Below, piece after piece: positions 10,525 to 19,650 of a DNA stretch of 64,000 nt. Origin of the DNA: Acrasis kona (Eukaryota; Heterolobosea; Eutetramitea; Acrasida; Acrasidae); the NCBI GenBank assembly GCA_026419775.2, contig JAOPGA020000580.1:1-64000 (forward strand). Reading direction: 5' to 3'. The notes under the pieces were generated by a model. It saw only the letters and a program-made list of their open reading frames with translations. It did not search any database and was not told the DNA's origin. Position 1 is the first letter of the stretch. Every line of letters starts with the position of its first letter. The translations under genes were made by a program, and so were the position numbers.

Positions 10525-11265
10525 ATTTGTGTTTGTTGTGTTTTGTTGTTCTTGGTCTTTCTTAACCGCAAAATATTTATACGAAAATCGGAATAAAAAT
10601 AGAAGATAATAATAGTTGATCAATAAAAATACCCTTATATGAAGTTTTTTTTGATTTCTGTTAAATGGACAGAATGTCCGGTTTTATATCACAGCGGGCA
10701 ATTGATTGACTCATATGGTTCAGCATTATGCTGCCTGTAGAGGGTTTGTGAAAGTGTAGTTGATCAAATGGTAGAACAGCTCATTCGACATTGCAAAGTG
10801 TTAACAGTCAAATAGAACACGTTTTGGTGAAGACCTCTAAAGAGACGCTTAGGAAGGCTTGCTATATATGACCTGACCATCCAGGAACGTTGGTTCCATT
10901 GTTCGTATTTTTTTGACGTAATTGAATTGAATGTTGTTGTTCTAAACAATACATTAATTCTAAAAGAAGCTTAATTTCAGTTTTGAATAGTATTAGAGCG
11001 TCATTGATGCATAAGTAGATTGTTAGGCAAGTCAACGCAGTTGATTAGACGCACAAGATTAGATATGATACAAAGGATAATCTAGCTTGAAACAAATTGT
11101 TCCTATTTATTTAATAATTTCTTTTTCCTCCATAAGGAAGGGTGAAGATATACTTTGCTTCCTTCAAGATGAACAAATGCTGCATAAGTGATTTGTCTAC
11201 ATTCAGACGGGTTAAGGTTGTATTACTTCAACACGTTTGTCTACATCTGTGTCTTTTTCGCGAGC
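10525..11265. other. Upstream region of the hydrophilin-like gene
   Basis: About 740 bp with no supportable gene. An ATG-initiated 71-codon-scale frame from 11169 overlaps the small membrane protein ORF in another frame and has no recognisable content. The minus-strand frame 10764-10949 has no features. The region presumably includes the promoter of the minus-strand gene. Confidence 0.4.
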
Positions 11266-11460
11266 ATGGTACTTCTTATGTTTTGTCGCATTATCTACTA
11301 TTTGTTGATACTGATCTTGTTTGGGTTGACTTCATCAGTTGAAAAAAACAAGATGCAAAAAAACAAGAGGAATGATTCTCAGGAAAGTTCTGCCACACCA
11401 CGGTCAGATTTTCAACTAAGTGAATCACATGAGATCGCAACACAAAAGAGTGTAACATAA
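11266..11460 (+). CDS. Candidate small membrane or secreted protein
   Basis: An ATG at 11266 opens a 64-codon frame. Residues 1-24 are strongly hydrophobic (MVLLMFCRIIYYLLILILFG), like a signal peptide or a single membrane anchor. The rest is a hydrophilic Ser/Glu/Lys/Gln-rich tail ending THEIATQ-like sequence and TAA. The hydrophobic run extends upstream in the same frame to a GTG at 11188, so the real start could lie in a missed exon. No family is recognised. Confidence 0.35.
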   Translation: MVLLMFCRIIYYLLILILFGLTSSVEKNKMQKNKRNDSQESSATPRSDFQLSESHEIATQKSVT

Positions 11461-11792
11461 GGTAACCTTCATTTTATTCTGTTATAAGGCTGTTGTGCAA
11501 TTAGGTGCGAAACATTGACATTTCTACACTTTGTAGAACCAGCACAAAGTAACTCACTTCACAAATTAATTAAATCAATGGATATGATGATTTGATTTTG
11601 GACGACACGCTGCTTCTACATTGGTTCGAATTTCACAAACGCCATCTATGACCATGTCATTCATATTTTAAATATGCTGGTCCCAACATGAACGTTTGAT
11701 ACTTTAAAATGACGTAATTGATTAAAAGACGGAACAAGGACGTTTCGTTCTAATAAATGTATTTTTAACAATTGATTGATGAAAGTTGTTTA
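11461..11792. other. Intergenic region
   Basis: 332 bp of AT-rich sequence between a candidate small gene and the 3' end of the first two-TM gene. I see no ORF, RNA fold or repeat worth calling. Confidence 0.4.
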
Positions 11793-12125
11793 TTACTTAT
11801 CAAATGATGTTATCATTACGATTGGGAATACAACCATTATAATAGCAAAGGCAACTAAATTTATAAAATACCATGACAAAAAGACAGAAATAGGCATTCT
11901 TCCATCTGTCACACACATGCCCCACACAAATCCAAGGCAAAACTGTGCTTCTTCAGTACTCATCTCCACTGTAGTACTTTCGTTTTCATCTATTTCCTCA
12001 AATCCCCTTCCCTTGTTAAAACACTTGTGACTAATCTTGCGCAAGAAGTAAATTGTTATGATAACTAATAGAATTGCACAAAAGACTTCATATCCTATGA
12101 TAATTCCCAGTAGCCACGGTTCCAT
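11793..12125 (-). CDS. Two-TM small membrane protein, tandem copy A
   Basis: Single exon, 110 aa. Membrane segments are at about residues 5-27 (LLGIIIGYEVFCAILLVII) and 83-106. Between them lies a hydrophilic loop with RGFEEIDENE and the conserved block EEAQFCLGFVWGMCVTDGRM. The gene 600 bp upstream on the same strand encodes a clear paralogue with the same layout, start motif (M-x-PWLLG) and central block. Both membrane segments and the Cys-containing block are conserved, so the block probably matters for function. No known family is recognised. Confidence 0.75.
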   Translation of the reverse strand: MEPWLLGIIIGYEVFCAILLVIITIYFLRKISHKCFNKGRGFEEIDENESTTVEMSTEEAQFCLGFVWGMCVTDGRMPISVFLSWYFINLVAFAIIMVVFPIVMITSFDK

Positions 12126-12724
12126 TGTTTCAGCTTTTCAAAAATCTAAATTGACGTTTGTCATGCTCAGTTACTTATATAGGATGTGTTAGTCGTTGGA
12201 ATGTTAAAATTTGACATCCATAATTAGAACATTGAAGTGGTGGGTGACGGAGTTCGAAACTAGAAATGCAATGAGAGAACTCCTACTGTATTTTGATATT
12301 TGAAAAATCCATGTTATAATATTCATTTACTACATCTATACAAGCACTGTTAAGAGCAATCACCGGAAATAAATTGAATTCGAACAAGAGTTCAACACAG
12401 ATTTCAATGTAAATAATCAATTTTGTTACACTCTTATTGAGGCGAAGCGAATAGCTTCTGAGCAGCACCACAGTGGCCCTAGTGTAGTAAGTTGAAGGTG
12501 CAGTTCTCCACCTTCCAGCGGCCATAATAAGTTGTGTAGTATCTATCTAAAGGAGGCATCTAGTTTAAACTAAAGTATTACGTACTGTGTTGACAATCTA
12601 GATGACATTATCAAATGTTCTTGATGTCTTGATCTACGTCGTAGTTTCTGTTTGTCAACATGCAATTTTTAATAAATGTAGCTATAACTAAATGTAAAGA
12701 AAAGTCTTTTATTAACACATTACA
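12126..12724. other. Spacer between the tandem two-TM genes
   Basis: 599 bp. The part next to 12125 resembles the sequence upstream of the second copy: both have AGCTTTTCAAA near the start codon and a run like TCGTT-GAATG-TAAA about 60-90 bp further, so the duplication included the promoter. An 80-codon minus-strand ATG frame at 12283-12525 lies inside but has no recognisable content. Confidence 0.5.
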
Positions 12725-13054
12725 TTATCTGTCATATCTCATTATCAAGAATGGAAATATAACCATTATAGCAGCAACGGCAACTAGATTCAAAAAATAC
12801 CATGACAACAAGGCAGAAACAGGCATTCTTCCATCTGTTACACACATGCCCCACACAAGTCCAAGGCAAAACTGTGCTTCTTCAGTATTCATCTGCACTG
12901 TGGCTCTGTCATTCTGATCAACTTCCTCAAACCCCTCTCTCCTGTTAAACCACTTGTGTCTCATCTTGTACACGAGATACACTGTCACGAGGAGTAACAT
13001 AATTCCACAAAAGACCTCAAATCCGATAATAGTTCCCAGTAACCAAGGTTGCAT
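12725..13054 (-). CDS. Two-TM small membrane protein, tandem copy B
   Basis: Single exon, 109 aa, clearly homologous to the gene at 11793-12125. It has a membrane segment at about residues 5-28 (LLGTIIGFEVFCGIMLLLVT), a basic-then-acidic loop (REGFEEVDQNDR), the shared block EEAQFCLGLVWGMCVTDGRM and a second membrane segment near the C-terminus (LNLVAVAAIMVIFPFL). Roughly two thirds of positions match copy A. The nucleotide sequence of the central block is more conserved than the termini, as expected of a fairly recent tandem duplication under purifying selection. Function unknown. Confidence 0.75.
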   Translation of the reverse strand: MQPWLLGTIIGFEVFCGIMLLLVTVYLVYKMRHKWFNRREGFEEVDQNDRATVQMNTEEAQFCLGLVWGMCVTDGRMPVSALLSWYFLNLVAVAAIMVIFPFLIMRYDR

Positions 13055-14160
13055 CGTTCTAGCTTTTCAAATATTGGATCATATACTCCACAACATTACT
13101 TTTATAGAACAGGGTTGACTTTGTCGTTAGAATGCTAAATTATGTCAGCCATTAGGAATTTAAGATGGATATTAAATTGGAAATTGAAAGTCTTCCCCGA
13201 CGGAGATTGAGAACAGAAGGTGGTATGTGATGCTGAAGGTAGTTTTTCGGACATCAAGTGCTACACATTCAAACACAATTATAAAGGTCAAACAGAAATG
13301 GTCAAGATTTCGTCCAGGAATTATTTTAATTCTGGTCCCTATTCAGAGCGTGTAATGTTATTAGGTAGATAAAAGTCAATATCAAAGTAGATAATGTAAT
13401 TGTTGTCTTTTTTTCTTTTTAAAAGAAAGAAATATCGATCGCTAAATCATAATACTTTTGCACAATTACAATCTGCACCCGTTGTTACATGATTTTTTTC
13501 ATGATGATTGTGTAACTTGTACGTTTCTGGTATTTATGCAAGGGCTAAATGATTATTGATTGTTGTATATGATTTTCGTGCTGAATACTTCCAATTGCAG
13601 TCCCTAAATTCAACATGACATTTTTTGCACAAAGTTGAAATCTATTTTAATTGTTCGTAGCGGTGATGTATTGAGAACATAATTTGATGGGCAAACTTCT
13701 TCTCGACGTTTTAATCGTTCGATAATTCTACGACTATCTCTCCTGTATAATAGTATCGGTAAAGTTCTTATACGTAGTTACCGTATTTTAAATTGTTGCC
13801 ATCTGTATGTTGATGATAATATCTTGGTTTACTTGACTTGCTTGTTTTTACAACAAAAGTACAACTTGGCCTCAAAAACCCATCGATCCTCCCGTGACGG
13901 CAAGTAATTTACAACTGACAATTGAGCGAATCCTAAAATTTTCATACAAGAATTATTAAAAAAATTTTAAAACTTTATTTATCATGCTGTTGCAACCCAC
14001 ACATCAACATGTGGATTACGTATGAAATTGAACATGTTGTATTGCTATTTTATGAAAGTTTATTGGTAGTTCTACAAACCCCATCAATGGTTATTGATTT
14101 CAATGTCACGTCTTGTTAAACGATGCGGTAGATTTTGATAATTAACGAGTTTAAGGTTTA
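13055..14160. other. Gene-poor AT-rich region
   Basis: 1.1 kb without an ATG frame longer than about 25 codons. It contains homopolymer T/A runs and a weak hairpin (GTTACATGA...TGTGTAAC near 13480-13520). The part nearest 13054 is the promoter of copy B. I see nothing else. Confidence 0.5.
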
Positions 14161-14703
14161 TCATTGTATGTGTGCTTGGGCGTATACCTTGAATCTCTCG
14201 TAGTTGGCGTATAACATCGACAAAAGATAATGTGTGGTCCAAGAACATGTTTCCCCCACACTCATTCGACTTACAGTATACGCTGTCAATGGATCGTAGT
14301 GTGCATCAGTGAAACATCCTGTTGTACTTATGAGGGTATCATAAGTAAAGTTATAATCTTCTTCATGTCTTGATGTAATCCACTCTTGAAACAAACCCTT
14401 CACTTGTGTACTCATGTCTTCTAACTGATTATCGCCCACTTGGTAGTTCACATTATTCGGGTCTTGTAACAGCCGATGGATAGTCTCAATAGCTTCACTG
14501 TTTGATAGAATTGTGTTCTGATTATAGGTATAGCAAAGGTTGATGGTGGAGACCTTCATCAACACTGAAATTGGCTTCTTAACAGGAATCTTGTAAGAGG
14601 ATCGATCCATACTAGTATTCATGGGTGGCATTTGGATACTGCTGTGCATAATGGTTGTCATCGATCGCGGTATCAATAAGTCTTTGTCACCCGCGATAAA
14701 CAT
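14161..14703 (-). CDS. Hypothetical protein, 180 aa
   Basis: Single exon from an ATG at 14703. The first 40 residues are Met/Pro/Ser-rich and probably disordered. From residue about 40 the sequence looks globular and mixed alpha/beta (SVLMKVSTINLCYTYNQ, then QVKGLFQEWI and MSVGETCSWTTHYLLSML). There is no signal peptide or membrane segment. It is divergent from the PLGRKT-like gene, with 128 bp between the two starts. I do not recognise a family. The codon pattern and the conserved-looking aromatic core support a real gene. Confidence 0.6.
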   Translation of the reverse strand: MFIAGDKDLLIPRSMTTIMHSSIQMPPMNTSMDRSSYKIPVKKPISVLMKVSTINLCYTYNQNTILSNSEAIETIHRLLQDPNNVNYQVGDNQLEDMSTQVKGLFQEWITSRHEEDYNFTYDTLISTTGCFTDAHYDPLTAYTVSRMSVGETCSWTTHYLLSMLYANYERFKVYAQAHIQ

Positions 14704-14831
14704 TTTCTTTTTTTCACTAATTCTTAATGGTTCATCACGTGGTGTATTTTAATCAGTTTTCCGTTACAATACTCAAAAATATGTTTTATCCCTGAGTTTT
14801 AGCCACGAGTACTTCATATTGAACGTCAATT

Positions 14832-15302
14832 ATGGGGAATCTAATCACAGGCGCTATAGTCGAGAAGCAGAGGGAGGGTGCCATTCAATCTCGTCTTGCG
14901 GATTTAAAACAAATGAAGAAGCAGAGAGACTTCACGATGGCAATGAATATGGCACAAGTTAGGGAGAGGATATTTTGGATGTTGGGATTTTATGGCACAA
15001 TGTCGTTAATTACAGTAACAAGAGTTGTCGTTATAAGAAGAATTGAACCTCTTCCGCTAAAGAGCATCCCGCTAATTCTAGTCCCATTCATGGTAGGTTA
15101 CCAAATAGACTATGCATATGGAACAAAATCAGACAGAATATACAAAGAAGCAAGAAAGATTTTAACAGAAGAGGAACATTGGTTCAACGAACCAGCAGAA
15201 CTACCCGAAATATTGAAAGAACCTATGCTAAAGTTAGAAAGAGAGACAAATGAGAAATTATTGGCCATGGGCAAGAAACCCGAAAAACCTTGGGCCAAAT
15301 AA
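14832..15302 (+). CDS. PLGRKT: PLGRKT-like mitochondrial/plasma membrane protein
   Basis: Single exon, 156 aa. The layout matches plasminogen receptor (KT): a short N-terminus (MGNLITG), a charged amphipathic helix rich in Gln, Arg and Lys (residues 12-48), two membrane segments (about 48-66 and 78-92), the motif QIDYAYGTKSDRIYKEA matching YQYD-GYGT in the family, and a C-terminal Glu/Lys-rich helix. The final residue is Lys, as in the vertebrate protein. In vertebrates that lysine binds plasminogen; a protist has no plasminogen, so the ancestral role must differ. The match is to the core motif and topology. Confidence 0.8.
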   Translation: MGNLITGAIVEKQREGAIQSRLADLKQMKKQRDFTMAMNMAQVRERIFWMLGFYGTMSLITVTRVVVIRRIEPLPLKSIPLILVPFMVGYQIDYAYGTKSDRIYKEARKILTEEEHWFNEPAELPEILKEPMLKLERETNEKLLAMGKKPEKPWAK

Positions 15303-15334
15303 TGTAACAAAATGAAAACAAGATGATTAAACAT

Positions 15335-17130
15335 TTACAATCCTTTATCTATTACAGGTAATTTTTTTCTTAAATACTGTTCGGCCATCTTCGACGCCTC
15401 TTTCGGTGATGAACTAGTCCATGAAGAACTCCTTTCTCTCCTTACTGTTGGCTTGACCATTCCTTGTCCTACTCCTCTATTCTTTTGGGCAACGATTGAG
15501 CTCAAGACATATTGTGCAGTATTATTTTGTTGATTGTTTGAGGTACTTGGTTCGAAAATTTGTTTCTTCTCAGCGATTGTGATTTTTGATGGAATGGGTC
15601 CCACTAAGGGAATGGGTGTAGGTGGTAATTTCTTTGGAGTTCTGACGAATGGTTTGCTTTCCATGACGGTTTCATTTTGTTTGTTGATTGAATTGTTTTG
15701 AATGTTTGATTTGCTGTCCATGACTGCTTGTGAGTGGCGAATCAAACTTTCTACACACTTGTTTACTTTAACTGTACTTAACGCTGCCTTGATTGGATTA
15801 TCCTCTAACGAGCGAAGTATGTTGATGCTGATTACTATGGCAAGACTTTGTTCGTTCATTCTGTTACGATCTCCATTTGCAATCACACGGTTTAAAAGTG
15901 ACATAATGCTTTTCAGTATTTGAGCGTTTTTTTCTGGTAATTGATTGTACACGTGCTTTAGTTGTTCTATAACTTTATCCTCTCTTGTTTGGTCGGCTAC
16001 TGCGATCATCTCATCATAAAGATTAAAGGGTATTAATGGCTGGAAGGTGTTAGTAACAAGGGTTGATAAAGCACTTTACCGTTGGAGATTCTCTGAGAAG
16101 AGATTTAAAAAGAGTAGACACGCCATGAACATTAATTTCTTTGTTGTTCAACATTTTCTCTAACCGGTCTTGATTCATGCGACCAGCATCGTACATTCGT
16201 TTCACTTTATTAACAACTTGAACACTACCAGCTTGTCTAAATATGCCTTCTTGATCAAGACCATGCTTGTCGATGACGGAAATCAATTCATTAAGCACTT
16301 TGGTGTTCAGGTCATTTGTGATCTCTTGGCCATAAAGTTGTACAGGTTCGTTCGGTTCTATTTGAGTGAAATTCCTTTTTGGCTTCTTGTCTCCTTTGAT
16401 TGGCTCAAACTGTGTCAAAGTTTGTTTCAGCATTTCCTGTGCTGTATGGAAGTTTGTTTGATGTCTTCTTAGTGTTCTCTTCACTGTTGGCATGTATACT
16501 GCTTTATAATGGTCCTCTAAGAAGACTAATTCGTCTTCAAATCTTTCTTTCAGGTCATCACGATGATCATGCTTGGCCTGATTCTTGGCATCCTCTTGTT
16601 TAATGGTTCTGTCTTTTTTTAGTCGATTTGCATACCCTAAATATTGGCTTTTTGATTCTTGATAGATTTGCTGCTCAACAAGACTTTGGTGGACTACTTC
16701 AAGATACTTGGCAACAGCTTCATTCTTTGAATGTTAATCATAGGGATTTGGTTGACTCACTATTTCATTCTGAAGGGATGCTAGACCTATGAAGGCGATT
16801 CCTGCTTGATGCATTGCTGCTGTGTATGTTGATTCTCCACCCAAGTTATCTGCACAGGAGGAGAAGCACAACCCAAGGTCCATTTGGTTGTTGGCATATT
16901 TCAATCCATTCTTCAAAACCTTTCTTCCATGGTTTTCAACTTCTCTATAATGGTGCTTTAATTTTCTGATTGTCTCCTAGAAAAATTATTAAACTAATCT
17001 ATAACCCACTTACCACTCTGTCCAAGTAGTTACTATCAATAGCAATAATATCCTCGTTCTTCTTTAGACTTTTCTTTATCCATTTTTTTATATTAAGTGA
17101 TTGCTCTTCATCCGCTGCATTACTCATCAT
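15335..17130 (-). CDS. BAR-domain RhoGAP protein
   Basis: Four exons: 17130-17014, 16976-16761, 16724-16080 and 16039-15335, giving 560 aa. Introns are 37, 36 and 40 nt. Residues about 1-190 are helical and charged, like a BAR domain that senses or shapes membrane curvature. Residues about 225-400 read as RhoGAP: the arginine-finger motif GIFRQAGS (Arg near 274), then VHGVSTLFKSLLRESPT and PLIPFNLYDEMI. The tail is Pro/Ser/Lys-rich (PKKLPPTPIPLVGP), possibly an SH3 ligand. Known role of the family: GTP hydrolysis on Rho/Rac GTPases at curved membranes. An in-frame TAA at 16734-16736 lies inside the 36-nt intron, so the gene is intact. Confidence 0.88.
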
Positions 17131-17365
17131 TGTGTTTCCTGGAGACTGTGTCAGATGCCAGTTGTATTTATAGATTAGCTACCTAAAATAGACAATGTTG
17201 ATATATTTTTGTAAATTATATTTGACTAGTCAATCCAGTCAGAAGTTCAAATGGTGCCATGTACCCAACCCTATTTTGAGGAAATGTTTGTGTGATTGCT
17301 CAACAATCAAAACATAGCGTTAGGAGTATTTCCAACAAATAAATATTTACTATAATATACAACTC

Positions 17366-17914
17366 TCACGCAGAGCGACAGGAATCCAACAGAGTCGGAG
17401 TAAGTAAAGTTATATAAGAACCTTCGTCTACTTTCAATTTAGCATCCAAATCTAACTGGATGCATCTATTCATCTTATATGGTCGTGGGCGTGTTAACTG
17501 AGTACAAAGCTGCACTGTGGTATCTCCAATAGTGATGCAGGAAGGGGATTTTTTTGTGATTTCACTATGAGTTACTTTGTTTGATAACATCTTCTTGTTG
17601 TCTAGTTCCATCTCAAGCTGAGTAAATTTCTTGTCTTTAAATGTAAGAGAAATGGTGGCATTGAATTTGAATTGAGTTAAATCTTGAAATAATTTATCTC
17701 CAGTTACTACACAAGATGCAGTGTTTTGTTTGAAATACTCACAACTAGAATAACTGTACAAAAGCATGTCCTGGTATGATCTCTTTGCTTGTTGCTTGAC
17801 GTTAACACCCATGTTTGATTTATTAACGTAAGGGTTGTACCTTGGTTTGATTGCAGCTGTCCTTTGAACGATTAATAAAGCGAGCAGTAGTACAATGTAG
17901 TAGATGGATTTCAT
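17366..17914 (-). CDS. Secreted Cys-containing hypothetical protein
   Basis: I place the start at the ATG at 17914 because it directly precedes a signal peptide (MKSIYYIVLLLALLIVQRTA); the frame upstream begins with TTG. The mature part, about 160 aa, is beta-rich with six cysteines (SSCEYF, TASCVV, SPSCIT, VQLCTQ, MNRCIQ, LDSCRSA) that could form three disulfides. No known family is recognised. It likely acts in the secretory pathway or outside the cell. Confidence 0.65.
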   Translation of the reverse strand: MKSIYYIVLLLALLIVQRTAAIKPRYNPYVNKSNMGVNVKQQAKRSYQDMLLYSYSSCEYFKQNTASCVVTGDKLFQDLTQFKFNATISLTFKDKKFTQLEMELDNKKMLSNKVTHSEITKKSPSCITIGDTTVQLCTQLTRPRPYKMNRCIQLDLDAKLKVDEGSYITLLTPTLLDSCRSA

Positions 17915-18082
17915 TTCGAAGTGATCTAAGTTTACCAACAATTTTAGATGAAATTTAATATTAGGTTAGTCTACGGTGCCCCCTCCAATACTAGTAGTAT
18001 CTATTTGCCAAATCCCCGCTAGGCCAATGTAAATAAATTGTAATGTAGATATTTTTGTTCATGGTTGTTCTGTGCTGTTGAT

Positions 18083-18529
18083 ATGAACATACTTGATAAA
18101 TTTCTAAGAAAGAAAATAGAAGTTGAGAAGGATAAGAGAGATGTTAGCGTAGATAAGGAGGACGTTGCTCGCTCTTACCTAGCTGAGTTGAGATGCACGA
18201 TAAAAATATTCGACCTAGCCCGTCTACAAAATAAATGCGATAATACAAATTTGAATTTCCTATCAACATACTTTTACGACTTGTATATCAACTTCCATAT
18301 AGAAGAGAAAAAAAAGATTCTACATGTCAGCCACACCGAACTACGGCGGTTACATAAAGAGAGATATCGTAGGGTGAAGCTAATTGTAAATTACTTGAGG
18401 TTGGACTGGGACAAGTTAGACAAAAGCTGGAAGGATAAAGAGGAAAGAAGAAGAAAATTAGGCTTCGACATCGAGTCAATTGTAGGAGATAGCTGGGCTC
18501 CCATAAATGATGAGGAGTTACCTACGTAA
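18083..18529 (+). CDS. Hypothetical helical protein
   Basis: ATG at 18083, 148 aa to the TAA at 18527-18529. The product is strongly helical and charged (EVEKDKRDVSVDKEDVARSY, then RRLHKERYRRVKLIVNYLR). The RYRRVKLIVNYLR stretch faintly recalls GINS-family helices, but I would not name it. The stop sits inside GTAAGT; splicing 18526-18592 to a TATCTTCAG acceptor would add 11 residues and end at 18629, one base into the next gene. At 67 nt that intron would be longer than usual here, and an AATAAA at about 18549 favours termination at 18529. Confidence 0.55.
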   Translation: MNILDKFLRKKIEVEKDKRDVSVDKEDVARSYLAELRCTIKIFDLARLQNKCDNTNLNFLSTYFYDLYINFHIEEKKKILHVSHTELRRLHKERYRRVKLIVNYLRLDWDKLDKSWKDKEERRRKLGFDIESIVGDSWAPINDEELPT

Positions 18530-18628
18530 GTTTAGGTGCTTATTAAACAATAAAACTGCTCTTATGTCAAGCTGAATCTTTGTTATCTTCAGAATGAACG
18601 TTATGAGTTTACAATTAACGCAAGTCTA

Positions 18629-19639
18629 ATGATGTGGATTTCTTGCAAAGATACTGATCAAATAATTCTATCGTTTATGTGCCCCAGCGATGTAATACGT
18701 TCAGCAAAACTTTTAAACAAATCGTTCTATAAGCTAGTTAAAAGGAGGAAGCCAGACATTATCTTTCCATCGCTATTTCAAAACAGCGTCGACCTTGAAT
18801 ACATTAAACAAAACTGTTTGAAAGTAACCATACCATTTGATTACAGAAACCAAATTAATGACGAAACCATCGAAGAGCTAACCGATGTATGGAGTTTGAC
18901 AATCGTTGGGAGTTCAAATTTAACAGATGTAGGTTTGCGGAAACTATCGAAACTATTTGTTATAAGTTTGTGTGCAAGAGAGGATCAATTCTCTAATAGT
19001 GGTTTCTCAAACTTTAGTAATTTGAATTCATTGCACCTACGTCACTGCTCGACAATCACAAATGATGTTGTAGATCTGTTACCCAAATGTATAAAAGACC
19101 TAACCTTGTTTGATTGCGAACAAATAACAGGAGCAAACCTAGATACTCTTCCGCATCTAGAAACGTTATGCCTTGGCAATAATACACAAATAACAGGCGA
19201 CGAGATGGGTATGTTGTCCAGTGTAAGAAAGATAAATTTGAGTGGAACAAGCTTTATGGATGGTAATATGTATATATTTCCATCAGCCAAGCACATAATC
19301 TTGTCCAAGTGTAGTAATCTAACGAGTAAAGCTTTTCGTCATATACAGCTAGTTGAGAAGCTGGATGTCGCAGGTTGTGTCAACTTGGATGACACAGCCT
19401 TGAAGTACTTGAAGCAAATAGAAATTCTAGATATCACAGGTACATTGATTGGAGATGAAGGCCTTTCTTATGTTTCCTCAATGTTGCGACGTCTGACAAT
19501 AAATGATTGTGCTAGGATCTCAGATGGCGCTATTCTATCCATGAAGAATCTTGTAGTACTAGTCGCTAGATATGGAAGTTCATTATCTGAAGAATGCTTT
19601 ACTAATTTACGCAGTAGAGATGTTGTTGTAATATTGTAA
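18629..19639 (+). CDS. F-box-like leucine-rich-repeat protein (AMN1/FBXL type)
   Basis: Single exon, 336 aa. The N-terminus (ILSFMCPSDVIRSAKLLNKSFYKLVKRR) reads as an F-box, the Skp1-binding module. Residues about 75-330 are LRRs of the cysteine-containing type: LHLRHCSTITNDVVDLLP, LTLFDCEQITGANLDTLP, IILSKCSNLTSKAF, LDVAGCVNLDDTALKYL and LTINDCARISDGAI. Known role of such proteins: substrate recognition in SCF ubiquitin ligases. The substrate cannot be inferred. The next + strand gene begins only 11 bp after the stop. Confidence 0.75.
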   Translation: MMWISCKDTDQIILSFMCPSDVIRSAKLLNKSFYKLVKRRKPDIIFPSLFQNSVDLEYIKQNCLKVTIPFDYRNQINDETIEELTDVWSLTIVGSSNLTDVGLRKLSKLFVISLCAREDQFSNSGFSNFSNLNSLHLRHCSTITNDVVDLLPKCIKDLTLFDCEQITGANLDTLPHLETLCLGNNTQITGDEMGMLSSVRKINLSGTSFMDGNMYIFPSAKHIILSKCSNLTSKAFRHIQLVEKLDVAGCVNLDDTALKYLKQIEILDITGTLIGDEGLSYVSSMLRRLTINDCARISDGAILSMKNLVVLVARYGSSLSEECFTNLRSRDVVVIL

Positions 19640-19650
19640 TTTATTTTGTA

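Noticed and set aside
9497-10571. Several long antisense and alternate-frame ORFs (for example 9619-10158 +, 9891-10151 -)
   Set aside because: They are shadows of the repetitive, GC-richer hydrophilin-like gene and have no plausible protein content.
12283-12525. 80-codon minus-strand ATG frame between the two-TM genes
   Set aside because: No recognisable domain or conserved partner. Its first part is more GC-rich than the surroundings, but I could not link it to any element, so I did not call it a gene.
16725-16760. In-frame TAA (16734-16736) in the BAR-RhoGAP gene, at first sight a pseudogene break
   Set aside because: The stop lies inside a 36-nt GTGAGT...CAAAG intron whose removal keeps the frame; the other introns of the gene have the same size.
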